DNA of 64,000 nt from NCBI GenBank assembly GCA_037176845.1, contig JAYKXP010000060.1:1-64000 (forward strand). Reading direction: 5' to 3'. A program made the position numbers and the translations under genes. The notes beneath the pieces were generated by a model, which ran no database searches, had not been told where the DNA came from, and saw only the letters and a program-made list of their open reading frames with translations. Positions within the stretch are counted from its first letter, which is position 1, and each line of letters starts with the position of its first letter. Below are positions 24,301-34,698 of this stretch, piece after piece. This DNA is from Paramarasmius palmivorus. Its lineage: Eukaryota > Basidiomycota > Agaricomycetes > Agaricales > Marasmiaceae.

Positions 24301-24737
24301 AGGAGGCATGGAAGAATAGTGTGGAAAAGGGGTCAGGTTTTATGTATTGGGTTGGATTTGAGGGCTATTATGGTATGGATGTCCAAGCTAAAGGAGATCA
24401 CATTCAATTATGGAATACAGGAAGAGCCCTGGTGTTGTTTTATGCACCAAGTGGAGGAGAGGTTACTGTTATGTTATCTATACATAACAGACATGACCAG
24501 GAAATCGAGCTTCAGGCAACTCTGAAGTTGGATGTGGATAGAAGACCAGCTATCAAGACACAGAAAGTCTTTACAGGTCAAGAGAAAGGAAAGGATAAGC
24601 TACAGGATGTTGTGTTTGTGTTTTCTGTGGTGCAGAAAGGTGTTAGGGAGATTACAATTGAAGCACCCAACAATTGTCAATTATGGAAAATCTATGGACT
24701 TGTAGAGGTACAATGGAAGAGTGCAAATATAGTATAA
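21356..24737 (+). CDS. Copy C of large unknown membrane-protein family (intact, CpG-depleted)
   Basis: Exons 21356-21847 (492 bp), 21898-22017 (120 bp) and 22071-24737, all phase 0, give about 1092 aa starting MSNMPENIG. Domain order is as in copy B: exon-1 domain with LLPLLGTEQVERHVGSALE, hydrophobic segments after residue 205, long soluble middle, CLAGLWCHRPGESCEEPHCK, beta-rich end closing IYGLVEVQWK. Copy D is the closest relative (shared MxxxPENIGTTL, SAKAAFATCVGTITH, VEKLSSPKPFTVF). Although the frame is fully open, CpG is rare in exon 3: six seen in the first 660 bp against roughly 40 in copy B. A Copia element sits 81 bp after the stop codon and may have replaced the native 3' end. 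Function unknown. Confidence 0.85.
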
Positions 24738-24818
24738 AACATTACTATGCAAAATACATACACAATGCCATCACTCAGATTCATCCTTGTTGTCTTTGCT
24801 AGAAGGAAAGGAAAACTT

Positions 24819-25045
24819 TGTTGTGGATTAGGTATTGAATGTATTGCATGATACCTACAAGTATCTACTGGCTTTTATATGTACAGGTAAGTATCTAGAA
24901 TGTTCTATGTATCAGTAAGCTACTGAGGAATCTGAGTAAGTAATTAGTAAGAAGTGGAGGTGGAACGACGAGGAGAAAGAGATGGAAAGCGTGAGAAACT
25001 TCTACTACATTCACTGTGCACTCGCTCTAAACAGTAACTACAACA
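24819..25045 (-). repeat. 3' LTR of gag-only Copia element 1
   Basis: 227 bp, apparently identical to 28359-28585, bounded by TG...CA, with target duplication AACTT just outside. Confidence 0.92.
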
Positions 25046-25904
25046 CTCCCCCTCGAGTGCAGGGTGCAACCAAAAATTGAAATGAAAGTCTAAATTGAAA
25101 ATCTAAGTGCGCAGGGAACTGATACCCGGTTAGAAGTACAAGTCTCTGAATTTTGAGTCTACTCCCCCTCAATCAGGCTGGGCAGTAACACATACTAGCT
25201 CCCCCTGGATCTGAGAGGAAAGGAAATGTTCCTCGGAACACATCCAAGGTATGTCGGGGTCGAAATCAGCTCGAATACATCAAGCTCGGAAAAGGGGCGG
25301 GAACACATCCCAAAAAGGTAGTCGGGCCATCAGACACATCTGATGCGAACAAATTCCAGGCCGTCGAGAATACCGGCGATTCTGACGCGGAAACAAACTA
25401 ATAAACCAACTTTGCTACGACCAGAACACATCCGGGAGCAACGAAACTATGCCGAACACATCAGCATACACAGAACGATAAACGGCGGCGGATAGCGCAA
25501 CACATGTGCGTCGGGGGCGGGAAATGACGAATGGGGAAACGGCGGCTGATGGGACATCAAAATGTGTAGTCCGATGAATGGGTTCTATTGGTGTAAGGCC
25601 GTCTAGAGACAACAAAACACAACTCAACCTCTTTTGTGCGAGGATGGCTCGGCGTTGGCAAAGGTTCCGCACGGTAGTAAGATTAAGAAACGATGTATTA
25701 TCGCTATAGACACTCTAGTACTCGATCTAGACCAACGAACAACAAAGGTGTGTGGTATAGAGAAAGGTATAAGGTGTATATTCGTATCCAACGAACAAAG
25801 AAATCAATAAAATGCAACAGGATAGTGCCCAAGTGCAGCTAGCCTCTTCAATATCCAAACTGGATCGATTCCAAACAAGTTCAACAATGACCAATATATG
25901 GCAA

Positions 25905-26075
25905 TGGGAGGCCCTCAGTCCTCAGTGCCAAAACAATAAGTAAGGTGGCCCTCTGTCCACAATACTTCAGTTACAATAGATAAGGAGGCCCTCTGTCCTC
26001 TATATCTCAAACTTAGGTAGGAGGCCCTCTGTCCTCAGTACCTCAACTTAGGTGGGAGTCCCTAGTACTCCAAAC
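25905..26075. repeat. Degenerate tandem repeats inside Copia element 1
   Basis: About five units of 35-40 bp built on 'ggaggccctctgtcctc' followed by an A/T-rich spacer with 'caacttaggt'. They lie in the non-coding part of the element. Possible packaging or U3-like function is speculation. Confidence 0.7.
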
Positions 26076-27448
26076 CTCGGTGGTCAAGTCAAATCCCGTC
26101 TAGACGCAACTCAGTACGTTCTATTCAAGAGACTACTGTACGCTTATCACAGCTATACAAGTAGCAAATCACTGACTCTGTGTCAGGTGGGGTATATTCT
26201 TAAATATTCTCTGAAGTCAAGTTCCAAAGTCGTTGATTGCTCTGTGCTATCTGACAGTGGGGGGATCTACTTGCTTGCCTTTTCGTATCGAAATGGGCCA
26301 GCTTATATACCCTCTAGCTGTCCTATTTACCCATAATCTACAGATACATACTTCTAGCTATGATTCCGATGGCTCGCTGCCCATACAAGGTATAGAACTA
26401 CTTAAGAAGGAAATGAAATATTCTTTTTAGACGATCTTTCGTCCATATTCTGGGTTTATTCGCATTTTGGTCCTGAAAGCAGTTCCAAATATTTGGCTAG
26501 CTCCACGTCGGAAATCGCTCGGTGGACTATCCTTCTTCCTTGCGCTGACTCACTCTTGCTAGACCGCATGGTACATAGCTGTTGAGCGGAGACGGCTCTC
26601 CTTGGTATCGGATATCGTCAGGAACTGCCTAGACATCTTCCCTTTGAGTCCCTCCCTTAGAGTCTATTCTTCTATATTCTTCTAGGTTCAAGAATGCGTA
26701 ATTCTATCACCATTCCTAGCTAGCACTTTCGTCTAGCCAGGGGAAAGGTACGGTCTCTCCTCTGAGATATAATTCTCTGGTTGGTTTCAGATCTACACCT
26801 TTCGGCGATGAGTCCGAAATGTCCTGGGCAAGTAACTCGCTTGTAGTAAGCGGCTAGCGTAAAACCCTAAAACCTTGCTTGCTTATCAAGTTGATCTTCG
26901 GCCGTCTAGCTTCGGATCTCATCGATTTTACTAAGCTATGCTGGGAGCTTCGGATTAATCCAAGCTGCAACACGCGCGCTTCCTCCTAGAGCGGAAGATC
27001 CTCTTTCCATCATATCCTGCCAGCGTCTAGACTGGTCAGTCAACAATGTGTCTCTACGCTTATGCGTCTATTCTGTGCCAAGTTCGAACCCCCTTGGTCG
27101 CAGACATTATTCAAGGTCTCTAGTCGCAACAACTCTTCCAGATCAGTTGTATAGCCTCATAAGAAGTCTATAGCCAATTCCATAGCGTTTCTATAGATGA
27201 CACGACAACTGTCTTTCTAGTATAGACAGTCCTACAGTTTTCAGACACGTCTAGTATGCATGGCTAAGTCCCCAGCTACCATAGCCTGATCATACGATCC
27301 ATGAACAAGCGTATAGACAACTAGTTACTCTTTGTTAGAGCCTAAGTCCGCTTTCACTAGCTGCTCGGGCTCACACTAGTGCTCTTGTTTCCCTTATCAA
27401 GTGTATTAAAACTTGTTGAAGGCAAGAATATTCGTCTAGATACGCGAT

Positions 27449-28270
27449 TTATATTTTGGACCATATCACCGAATCATAAACGGCAACGGCGGCTGTTGTT
27501 TTCTCGCGTTTGGAATGATGGCGAGGTGGGTCTGGTTCATCCTCAGACTCTGAGCTGGAGGATTCAGAAGGTTCGGGGCAATCGCGAATGAAATGACCTG
27601 AATTTCCGCAACGGAAACATTTGCCTTTAGCCTTTCCTTTGGCTTTGGCACGGGCGGCTAATGCGACGTCGTCGGGTGATGGCTTGGCGTCTTGACGACG
27701 TGCCTGCTCTAGAATGCAGGCAATGACGCGGGAGGAATCTCCGAGTGATGAGGTGTCGATACCCTGAATGAATGAGTTCCAGGACTCGGGAAGGGAGGTA
27801 AGAAGGGTGATGGAGAATTCGTCGTCAGTGATCTTTGAATTGAGGGCGGTCAACTGCTGGCGGTAGCGTGTCATGGTACGTATGTGCTCCTCAATGTCTT
27901 CTCCTTCGAGGCACTCGGCACGGAACAATTTTCGACGTGCGAGAATGATCCCTATTGCCCCTTTGGGCTGGTACATGTCGGAAAGGGTTTTCCAGGCGGC
28001 GGCGGATGTTTTGGCATCGGCAATGTACACGAGCGGCTCATCTCCAACACGGAGTCGGATTGCAGAGAGAGCTTGCCGATCTTTCTTTTGCCAGGCTTTG
28101 GCGCTGTCACTCTTGGCATCTTCGGGCTTGGGGATAATGCCAAAGACGTAGTCGTAGAGACCCATGCCCGTGAGAATGTCAGACATCTTGATTTTCCAGG
28201 TGGAATAATTTTCGGCACCGGAAAGATGCTGGATACGGTAAGCGCTGGTGGTGGCGTCGGTAATCGACAT
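27449..28270 (-). CDS. Copia-type Gag polyprotein (element 1)
   Basis: 273 aa starting MSITDATTSAYRIQ. Residues about 12-200 match the copia gag (UBN2-type) pattern: LSGAENYSTWKIKMSDIL, AKTSAAAWKTLSDMY, LLTSLPESWNSFIQGI. A Lys-rich linker leads to a canonical CCHC zinc knuckle, CFRCGNSGHFIRDC, and an acidic Ser/Glu tail. Gag forms the virus-like particle and binds the element RNA. The frame ends IWSKI-stop with no protease motif after it. The gene is rich in CpG although the surrounding DNA is CpG-poor, so it has not yet undergone much decay, in agreement with the identical LTRs. Confidence 0.93.
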   Translation of the reverse strand: MSITDATTSAYRIQHLSGAENYSTWKIKMSDILTGMGLYDYVFGIIPKPEDAKSDSAKAWQKKDRQALSAIRLRVGDEPLVYIADAKTSAAAWKTLSDMYQPKGAIGIILARRKLFRAECLEGEDIEEHIRTMTRYRQQLTALNSKITDDEFSITLLTSLPESWNSFIQGIDTSSLGDSSRVIACILEQARRQDAKPSPDDVALAARAKAKGKAKGKCFRCGNSGHFIRDCPEPSESSSSESEDEPDPPRHHSKREKTTAAVAVYDSVIWSKI

Positions 28271-28358
28271 GGCGAGACGGATTTAGAAGGACGAGAGCGG
28301 CAGAGAAGGACGAGATAAACGAGAGACTGTTCAGTTCAGGCTGCCGGGGCCCATAACC

Positions 28359-28585
28359 TGTTGTGGATTAGGTATTGAATGTATTGCATGATACCTACAA
28401 GTATCTACTGGCTTTTATATGTACAGGTAAGTATCTAGAATGTTCTATGTATCAGTAAGCTACTGAGGAATCTGAGTAAGTAATTAGTAAGAAGTGGAGG
28501 TGGAACGACGAGGAGAAAGAGATGGAAAGCGTGAGAAACTTCTACTACATTCACTGTGCACTCGCTCTAAACAGTAACTACAACA
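28359..28585 (-). repeat. 5' LTR of gag-only Copia element 1
   Basis: 227 bp, apparently identical to 24819-25045. The primer-binding site lies immediately inside (28358 leftward) and AACTT immediately outside. Confidence 0.92.
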
Positions 28586-28590
28586 AACTT

Positions 28591-28791
28591 GACATAATCA
28601 ATAAAACTAAAACCCTCATCCTCAACCTGCTCTTTCCCCTTACCAGCATCCTTAACTGACTCATCATCACTTTGGTCAAGATCTATGTTATTGTAGCTCT
28701 TGGACATCTCAACATCATCTAAATCCTGTTCCTCTCTGGATGGTGCAGCATGGCCACTCTTCACAATCCTCTTGAGATTACTGTTGTGCAC
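28591..28791 (-). pseudogene. Unrecognised acidic coding fragment next to the Copia insertion
   Basis: Minus-strand frame with LKRIVKSGHAAPSREEQDLDD and QSDDESVKDAGKGKEQVEDE, rich in Asp, Glu and Ser. It begins at the LTR fragment boundary (28808) and ends at the target duplication. It may be the tail of a gene disrupted by the insertions. No family recognised. Confidence 0.3.
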
Positions 28792-28807
28792 AAATCCTAT
28801 CAGACAC

Positions 28808-29408
28808 CAGTAGGAATCCCAAACTCGAAGCTCGAGGGATATTCCGATTGATATGGAAAGCTGTTAAGCCCCCATATGGTCCTTGTATTGATGACCTGGT
28901 TACTCAGACATTTCTAATCCTGGTAACTCTGCTCTCGAAGGTGACTCGCACCTCCAGCTTCTACCATATTTGGTATATAGCTCTGATTCGTCCCCTAGGG
29001 CTCTTCTACGCTGTGGTAGTTGGTCCTCATTCACTATCCCATCTCATATGTCCCATAGCGCGAGTATAGTGTAGCCATATGTTTTACTAGGAAGTCTACC
29101 ATGTACAGTAGCATGTCCTCATAAGGTTTCAGCCTGGTAATAGAGTATAGATACGGTCTACAGGTTTTGACACGTATCCTAGCGCAATCATATAGGGCTA
29201 ACAACGACATCAATGTCTATGCGCGCGCAGCTAGTATTCACTACGCAGTGCATGCCTATCTTATTCTTCGTCATATGCACACTACTAGGTTCCTAGTAGT
29301 GCTACCAAGTCCATATAGTACTTAGTATGATGTACTAGTGCGATTCTGAACACAACAATTAGTGTCAAAATGACTGTTTTTCAGCAATTTTGTTCTGGTA
29401 CCCTTACA
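28808..29408 (-). repeat. Truncated LTR fragment of the 1.76-kb LTR family, inverted
   Basis: The reverse complement aligns with the first 600 bp of the LTR at 34699-36461, beginning TGTAAGGGTACCAGAAC (TGTGAGGG in the others) and stopping abruptly at 'gggattcctactg'. It lacks the TATA box, poly(A) signals and downstream part, so it is a truncated relic. Confidence 0.85.
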
Positions 29409-31032
29409 GCGCAATAAATGCTACTCTAATGATTGAGCTTGCCCATCACGTGTTTTTCCTCTGAACATTTGTCATAAAATGCCAACTGCATATCATCAAC
29501 AGAACTTGAGATGGAACACATTTGATGGATGACAACCTAAGTTTCTTTATAGTATTCTTCATTGCTGTATTGCTTTAGCAGGGTACTTGACAGACAGTTC
29601 ATTTCAGCAATCATGTTGTCAAATAGGCAGCTAGGTAGTTTGAGAGGGGATGGTGCAGTCCAGGGCTGTGACCCATGCATGATGATCTTGATACAGAAAC
29701 TTGAGGTGTTCAGTTGGTGACACAGTAAGTGTGTTGATAGACTGAGATATTTCACGGACACAGTGTGTTGGATGGCTGTATGAGTGATTGATGAGTGAGT
29801 TTGTAACTGGTATAAGACTTGTGGTAGCACACCTTTTGTTGGAATTCTAAATATAGATATCACTAGACAAGTTATTTTCCACTTTATTCTGCCTATGCCA
29901 CAGTTACTAAGAAAGCAGATATACATAGAACAGTTGCTTTAACCTGCTTGTACCACCATTTACTGACAGTTACTGACACTGACTGTGCAGTTATTTCTAG
30001 TTCACTTAGTATCTATTATTATACCTTTATCCCTCACTCATGTATAAAAGCTAGATAGAAAACCCTACATACAGCATTGAAGAACATAGACTTGGTTCAC
30101 TCACTTCTATCTCAACTCCTCTAGTCATCTGCTGTTGTTTATTCATGCTATCTGTGCTATCGCTGCTAACAGAGTTCAATCTAAAACTCTGACACCTTTG
30201 CCCAATTGAACCTTGTTTTTGCTCCTTCTGTTCAAGCACCCATTTGTCCAACTCTGTCTGTGCTCGTGATAGGTTTCATTGCCTAATATAAGCCCTCAGG
30301 TTAGAATTATTGAGTATTACAAGTATCCACATACCATTGAAGCTCATGTTGTTGTTGCCTTGACTCTCTTTGCTTTGCGTTGACTATAATGTCAAGCTGC
30401 TTTGAGTCAATCGGCTTTGCATCTGGCTTCTTTGGTGGTATATGTTTTCCTTCTGGACATATTGTGTAGAGAGATGGAAAGAGTAGGTGAGGTGAGGTGA
30501 GATGATAATGGTAATAGTGAAGAAGGGCAAGATACACTACTGCATAAAGTATTCAGCTTTGCTAAATCCACTGTATGGTCTTACTGATCCAAATAATACC
30601 AATTTTGAATATATTGTATGGACAGCATCTTAGAACTATTCTCTAAATTCTGGCAGTCTGAAAATAAGTCTCAGGGACTACAGAATTTTTTTGAGCATTT
30701 TTCGATAAATAAATGAGTGATTTCTGTGGGTGCTTGGTGAGCATCAAGACAGTTCGTTACAGTTGCACAAGATTCAGCCGAGCACAGAACATGACTAACT
30801 CAAGCAATATATTTGTAAGTAGTAAAGTATACAAGAGAACAGTATAGATGGTATATAGCAAGCACTGAATAAATGACAAATGTGAAGTAAATAACATGGA
30901 GATGATTTGGGTGGTAAGAGACTGAGCTGGGGACTATGCAGTACTGGTTTATGTTGACAGTCCAGATATCCTTTTGCATCAAGCCTTGGAGATTGTATTC
31001 TTGAGCACAATCTTGAGTGCAAGCCTTATGTA
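29409..31032. other. CpG-poor spacer with weak coding traces
   Basis: On the minus strand, 30537-30307 (CPEGKHIPPKKPDAKPIDSK) and 30251-30051 (LDKWVLEQKEQKQGSIGQR) are open and compositionally protein-like, separated by an intron-like gap, but no family is recognised. They may be remains of a transposon or host gene. The rest is A/T-rich with no supported feature. Confidence 0.3.
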
Positions 31033-31037
31033 AGGGG

Positions 31038-31447
31038 TGTTAGAATAATTTATCCTTTTATGGTTCATCATGATCATCTTTACTTTACATCGTTCATCTC
31101 TGATGTTCGTATTCGTTCATCATTGTTCTATACACTGACTGCACGGTTCCATGCTTCTTGCTGTTACTCCATTGCTTCGGTGTGGCATATTCATTAGTAC
31201 ATATTCGTATTATGCTGTTGAACATTGGTCTATATAAACTGTACATATCTATTGCTGAATATCATTGTCTCTTGCTATTGTCTTGCACCAGTACTGCTAA
31301 ACCCAGTCCCAAGGCTCTTCACAAGTCTTTCAATCACCAATCTCTGTCCTTGACCTTGTTGATTCGCTTAGGCGTCGATCACGGTCCGCTTGCTTTGACA
31401 TCAAGTGTTACGCGCTTACCCGTCGCTAAGGATTATTGCTGCTAACA
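31038..31447 (+). repeat. 5' LTR of gag-only Copia element 2
   Basis: 410 bp, TG...CA ends. A 'tctatataaactg' TATA motif lies about 190 bp from the start. AGGGG lies directly outside. Confidence 0.92.
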
Positions 31448-31611
31448 GGTTATGGGCCCCGGTCCATACACTTGAACGTCAACAAAGCCAGGGGAGCAAA
31501 ACCAAAGGACTACAAAGGAATCACTAAAGTTTAATAAGAAGGAAAAGGCTTCTCAATTATAGGGAGTAGGAGCATCAGACACCAGACAACGACGAAGAAG
31601 ATTATTACGAC

Positions 31612-33138
31612 ATGACTTCCATATACAAAACATTCTCAAAAATCACACAACTCATTCCATATGGGAAGGACCAGAATTGGGCATCATGGAAGTTACGAAT
31701 AGAAACTGCAGCAGAAGCAGTTGAATGCAGTGAACTGTTAGAGACAGTCACCAATTCCAGCAATGACAGGTCATTGAAATGGGCAATCATCAGCAAACTA
31801 CCAAACAGCATAGTCCTCCGGTACAAGGATGTAAAGTCAACTGCAGAACTATGGAAAGCATTGAAAGGAGATTTTGATCAAAAGAATGCTTTGGTAGAAG
31901 CATATCTGTTTAGATCTCTCCATTTGCTTGTATGCAGGGATATAACAAGGGTGGATGAACATTTGGACAAGCTTCTTGAAATTCGCAGTATGATCATCAA
32001 CAAAGGAGGAGAAGTCCCAGACGACCAGTTCATAAACATCATCATCACATCCATTCCAAAGCAACTTTCCACCATAACTGCTCTCTTTTCCATGGGCAGA
32101 ACTGCAGGAAGAGACCTAAAGGTCAACGAGGTCATTTCCACTGTTAGAGCAGAAGCACAAGGCATGGCTCTACACTCAAGTAGAGATCAGGTCAACCAAG
32201 CCTCAGACCAAGGAAGAGGAATTGGTGGTAGTGTTCACCGCAACAGTGATGGCAGCATTACTTGCTACAAATGCCAACAGAAGGGGCATATTGCTCGATA
32301 CTGCACTGGTCAGATAGCTGAAAAGGCCAACACCTCAGTCCCCACCACTGTTCAGGAACCAAAGACAGAGATAACAGCTTTAGTTGGACTGGAACGGTTA
32401 GATTGGCAAAGTGATACAGACACATGGTTGGCAAGAGTCACAACATGCCATACTCCAAAGGACAAACCCCCTACAGCAGCATTTCATGCTCACATAGTAG
32501 ATGAGGGAGTGAAATTTGGTGAAGATGTAGCCAATCCACCCAACTCTACAAACAATACAGAGTCAGACTGGGATGATATGCCGGATGACCCATGGGACAC
32601 AACTGAGGAAGAGGAACCACAAACAGGGAAAGATGGGGAAGAGCTTGCAGAGTTGGAACATGAGAATGGGGACAATGACAGGAGCTATATAGATGATGCC
32701 ATTATCTGGGAGATGGTTCAAACTGGCAACAACACAATGGACAACCCCCAGGACAAGAATAACAACTCCAAAGGTCCTGAAACACCCCAGAAAATCCAAA
32801 AGGCCAAAAAGCTGAGAAACAAGAAGCAGAAACAGGATGTAGCGCAGCGTTACCACCAACCACTTGATGGCATTGAATACCTCAATGTGGATGAAGTGAA
32901 GGCAGCCTATGCATACCATCAAAATCCATGCTTCACCTTCGATGTCACCCTTCAAACACTCACTTGTTTGAAAGCTCATTCAATGCTAGGCGGATTGATT
33001 GTGTTCACTCGCCGATTCAACGAAATGCGTGCATTATCTTCTGCAGGCAAGAAATTCCTAAAAGCAAAGAAAGAGCCGGATAAGCTGGGACCCATGGAAA
33101 TCAAAGAATCATTGGAGGATTGGCTTACAAAAGGATAG
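31612..33138 (+). CDS. Copia-type Gag-like protein with long C-terminal extension (element 2)
   Basis: 508 aa starting MTSIYKTFSKITQLIPYG. The first 190 residues follow the copia gag pattern (NWASWKLRIETAAEAVE, STAELWKALKGDFDQ, HLDKLLEIRSMIINKGGEVP, TSIPKQLSTITALFSMG). A zinc knuckle CYKCQQKGHIARYC lies near residue 220. About 280 more residues are unusual for a Gag: an acidic Asp/Glu stretch, a Lys-rich segment and a final module with LDGIEYLNVDEVKAAYAYHQ that I do not recognise. There is no DSGA protease, integrase or RT motif. The frame is fully open, so it is probably still selected or young. Confidence 0.88.
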   Translation: MTSIYKTFSKITQLIPYGKDQNWASWKLRIETAAEAVECSELLETVTNSSNDRSLKWAIISKLPNSIVLRYKDVKSTAELWKALKGDFDQKNALVEAYLFRSLHLLVCRDITRVDEHLDKLLEIRSMIINKGGEVPDDQFINIIITSIPKQLSTITALFSMGRTAGRDLKVNEVISTVRAEAQGMALHSSRDQVNQASDQGRGIGGSVHRNSDGSITCYKCQQKGHIARYCTGQIAEKANTSVPTTVQEPKTEITALVGLERLDWQSDTDTWLARVTTCHTPKDKPPTAAFHAHIVDEGVKFGEDVANPPNSTNNTESDWDDMPDDPWDTTEEEEPQTGKDGEELAELEHENGDNDRSYIDDAIIWEMVQTGNNTMDNPQDKNNNSKGPETPQKIQKAKKLRNKKQKQDVAQRYHQPLDGIEYLNVDEVKAAYAYHQNPCFTFDVTLQTLTCLKAHSMLGGLIVFTRRFNEMRALSSAGKKFLKAKKEPDKLGPMEIKESLEDWLTKG

Positions 33139-33200
33139 TCTTCAGCAAAAGGTCAAACACTTCGCAAGTTGCAAGCAACTATGCTCGGTTTGCAGGGGAG

Positions 33201-33610
33201 TGTTAGAATAATTTATCCTTTTATGGTTCATCATGATCATCTTTACTTTACATCGTTCATCTCTGATGTTCGTATTCGTTCATCATTGTTCTATACACTG
33301 ACTGCACGGTTCCATGCTTCTTGCTGTTACTCCATTGCTTCGGTGTGGCATATTCATTAGTACATATTCGTATTATGCTGTTGAACATTGGTCTATATAA
33401 ACTGTACATATCTATTGCTGAATATCATTGTCTCTTGCTATTGTCTTGCACCAGTACTGCTAAACCCAGTCCCAAGGCTCTTCACAAGTCTTTCAATCAC
33501 CAATCTCTGTCCTTGACCTTGTTGATTCGCTTAGGCGTCAATCACGGTCCGCTTGCTTTGACATCAAGTGTTACGCGCTTACCCGTCGCTAAGGATTATT
33601 GCTGCTAACA
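33201..33610 (+). repeat. 3' LTR of gag-only Copia element 2
   Basis: 410 bp, one noticed difference from the 5' LTR. AGGGG follows. Confidence 0.92.
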
Positions 33611-33615
33611 AGGGG

Positions 33616-34698
33616 TAAGTTGAATTAGCAAGAAATAGTCGGCTTGTGAATTTGTAGTCAAAGGCTTGACCAGCTTGGGTTTGTGATGGCGATTGGATGT
33701 AGGGATCTGAAACCTAAGGAGATGGTCAGCAAAGCCAACAGATGATTGGGGTAGAAACACATCCACAGCCCAGTTTTGTCTTGGTGGGTTGTTGTGTTCT
33801 TGCCACACCTGAAAGTCTGAAGTAAAGACTGAAGTATACACTGAAGAGATGCAAGTAGTTGTCCAAAGCTTCTCACACACCCTGGCTTATAGCTAAGAAG
33901 GGTTAGCATAGTCGAGTGATACAGGAGTCAGATATGTACCTTTGACCTTTTTTCATACTTCTTTTTCCTCACCAGTCTTCAACGGTGGTTGCTGGAGCTC
34001 ATTATCTCATCTGCCTACCCACAACAACATCATACCCTGAGATAGCAGTTGACTTTGAGGGTGTCGCAAGACCTCTTTGTTTAGGGTGTGGTAAGGAAAA
34101 GGACTAGGACAAAGTATATGAGATTGATTTTTCTGTTCTGGAAAAATAATAGAACGTACCATAGCAAATTGTGACTAAGCAATACTGACTGGGTAACACC
34201 GAACAACCACACAGCAATGAAGGGATGACAACGAGAGCATGTGAGAAAGGTGGTTAATGTCAGCAGGAATGTGGTTGAAGGTGACGTGGACAACAGGAAG
34301 CACCAATGGTGGTCATGAGGAGGAGGCCTCTTTGCAACTTGAAACTTCTTGAGGTGTGGACAGAGGTGCAGCAGGTTCAGTAGAAGGGTGCTGCAGGGTG
34401 TGGCCTTTTTCACTGATTTGACGTCTAATTGATTGCCCCGAACAATTTGTTCATGGCATCTAATCAGACACCAATGGTGGAAACCAAAGGTGTAAAGGTT
34501 ATCTGTTCAAGCTAGTCATTGGGTGTTAGCTTTCAAGGTGGTATATGTATACACCATCGTGATCTAGCACAACATTATGTACCTGATCTTTGGAACATGC
34601 AGTATACAACTGCTAGTAACCATGGAATCGATAGACCATTTTGAGAGTGAGATTCTATCTCAAGACTGTGATGGGGTCAGCAAGTTGGTACAGCACGG
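33616..34698. other. CpG-poor spacer between Copia element 2 and the long-LTR element
   Basis: Minus-strand frames at 33605-33909 and 34081-34413 are open, but their low-complexity composition suggests chance. 'tctaatcagacaccaatggtgg' near 34459 resembles the sequence beside the LTR fragment at 28800, possibly an older shared repeat. No gene supported. Confidence 0.3.

Larger units (their letters stand above)
24819..28585 (-). mobile_element. Gag-only Copia-type LTR retrotransposon (non-autonomous), very recent insertion
   Basis: Two LTRs of 227 bp (24819-25045 and 28359-28585) appear identical. They begin TG and end CA, and AACTT is duplicated on both sides (24814-24818 and 28586-28590). 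On the minus strand the 5' LTR is followed directly by GGTTATGGGCCCCGG, complementary to the anticodon arm of initiator tRNA-Met. A purine tract (GAGGGGGAG) precedes the 3' LTR. The only coding region is gag (28270-27449). The remaining 2.4 kb has no protease, integrase or reverse transcriptase, so movement must use enzymes from another Copia element. This matches the TR-GAG class described in plants. It inserted 81 bp beyond the stop of copy C. Confidence 0.9.
31038..33610 (+). mobile_element. Second gag-only Copia-type LTR retrotransposon
   Basis: LTRs of 410 bp at 31038-31447 and 33201-33610 differ at one noticed base (cgtcGatc versus cgtcAatc, a CpG-to-CpA change). AGGGG is duplicated at 31033-31037 and 33611-33615. 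GGTTATGGGCCCCGG directly follows the 5' LTR, the same primer site as in element 1, although the LTRs and gag are unrelated at nucleotide level. TGCAGGGGAG directly precedes the 3' LTR as polypurine tract. The interior holds one gag-like ORF and nothing else, so the element is complete but non-autonomous, 2573 bp in total. Confidence 0.9.

Noticed and set aside
25905..26075. CRISPR-like array
   Set aside because: The repeat units are imperfect and adjacent, with no unique spacers, in a eukaryotic retroelement.
27060..27110. tRNA-like 'gttcgaac' T-loop motif
   Set aside because: No acceptor stem, anticodon arm or B/A box spacing around it. It lies in non-coding DNA of the Copia element.
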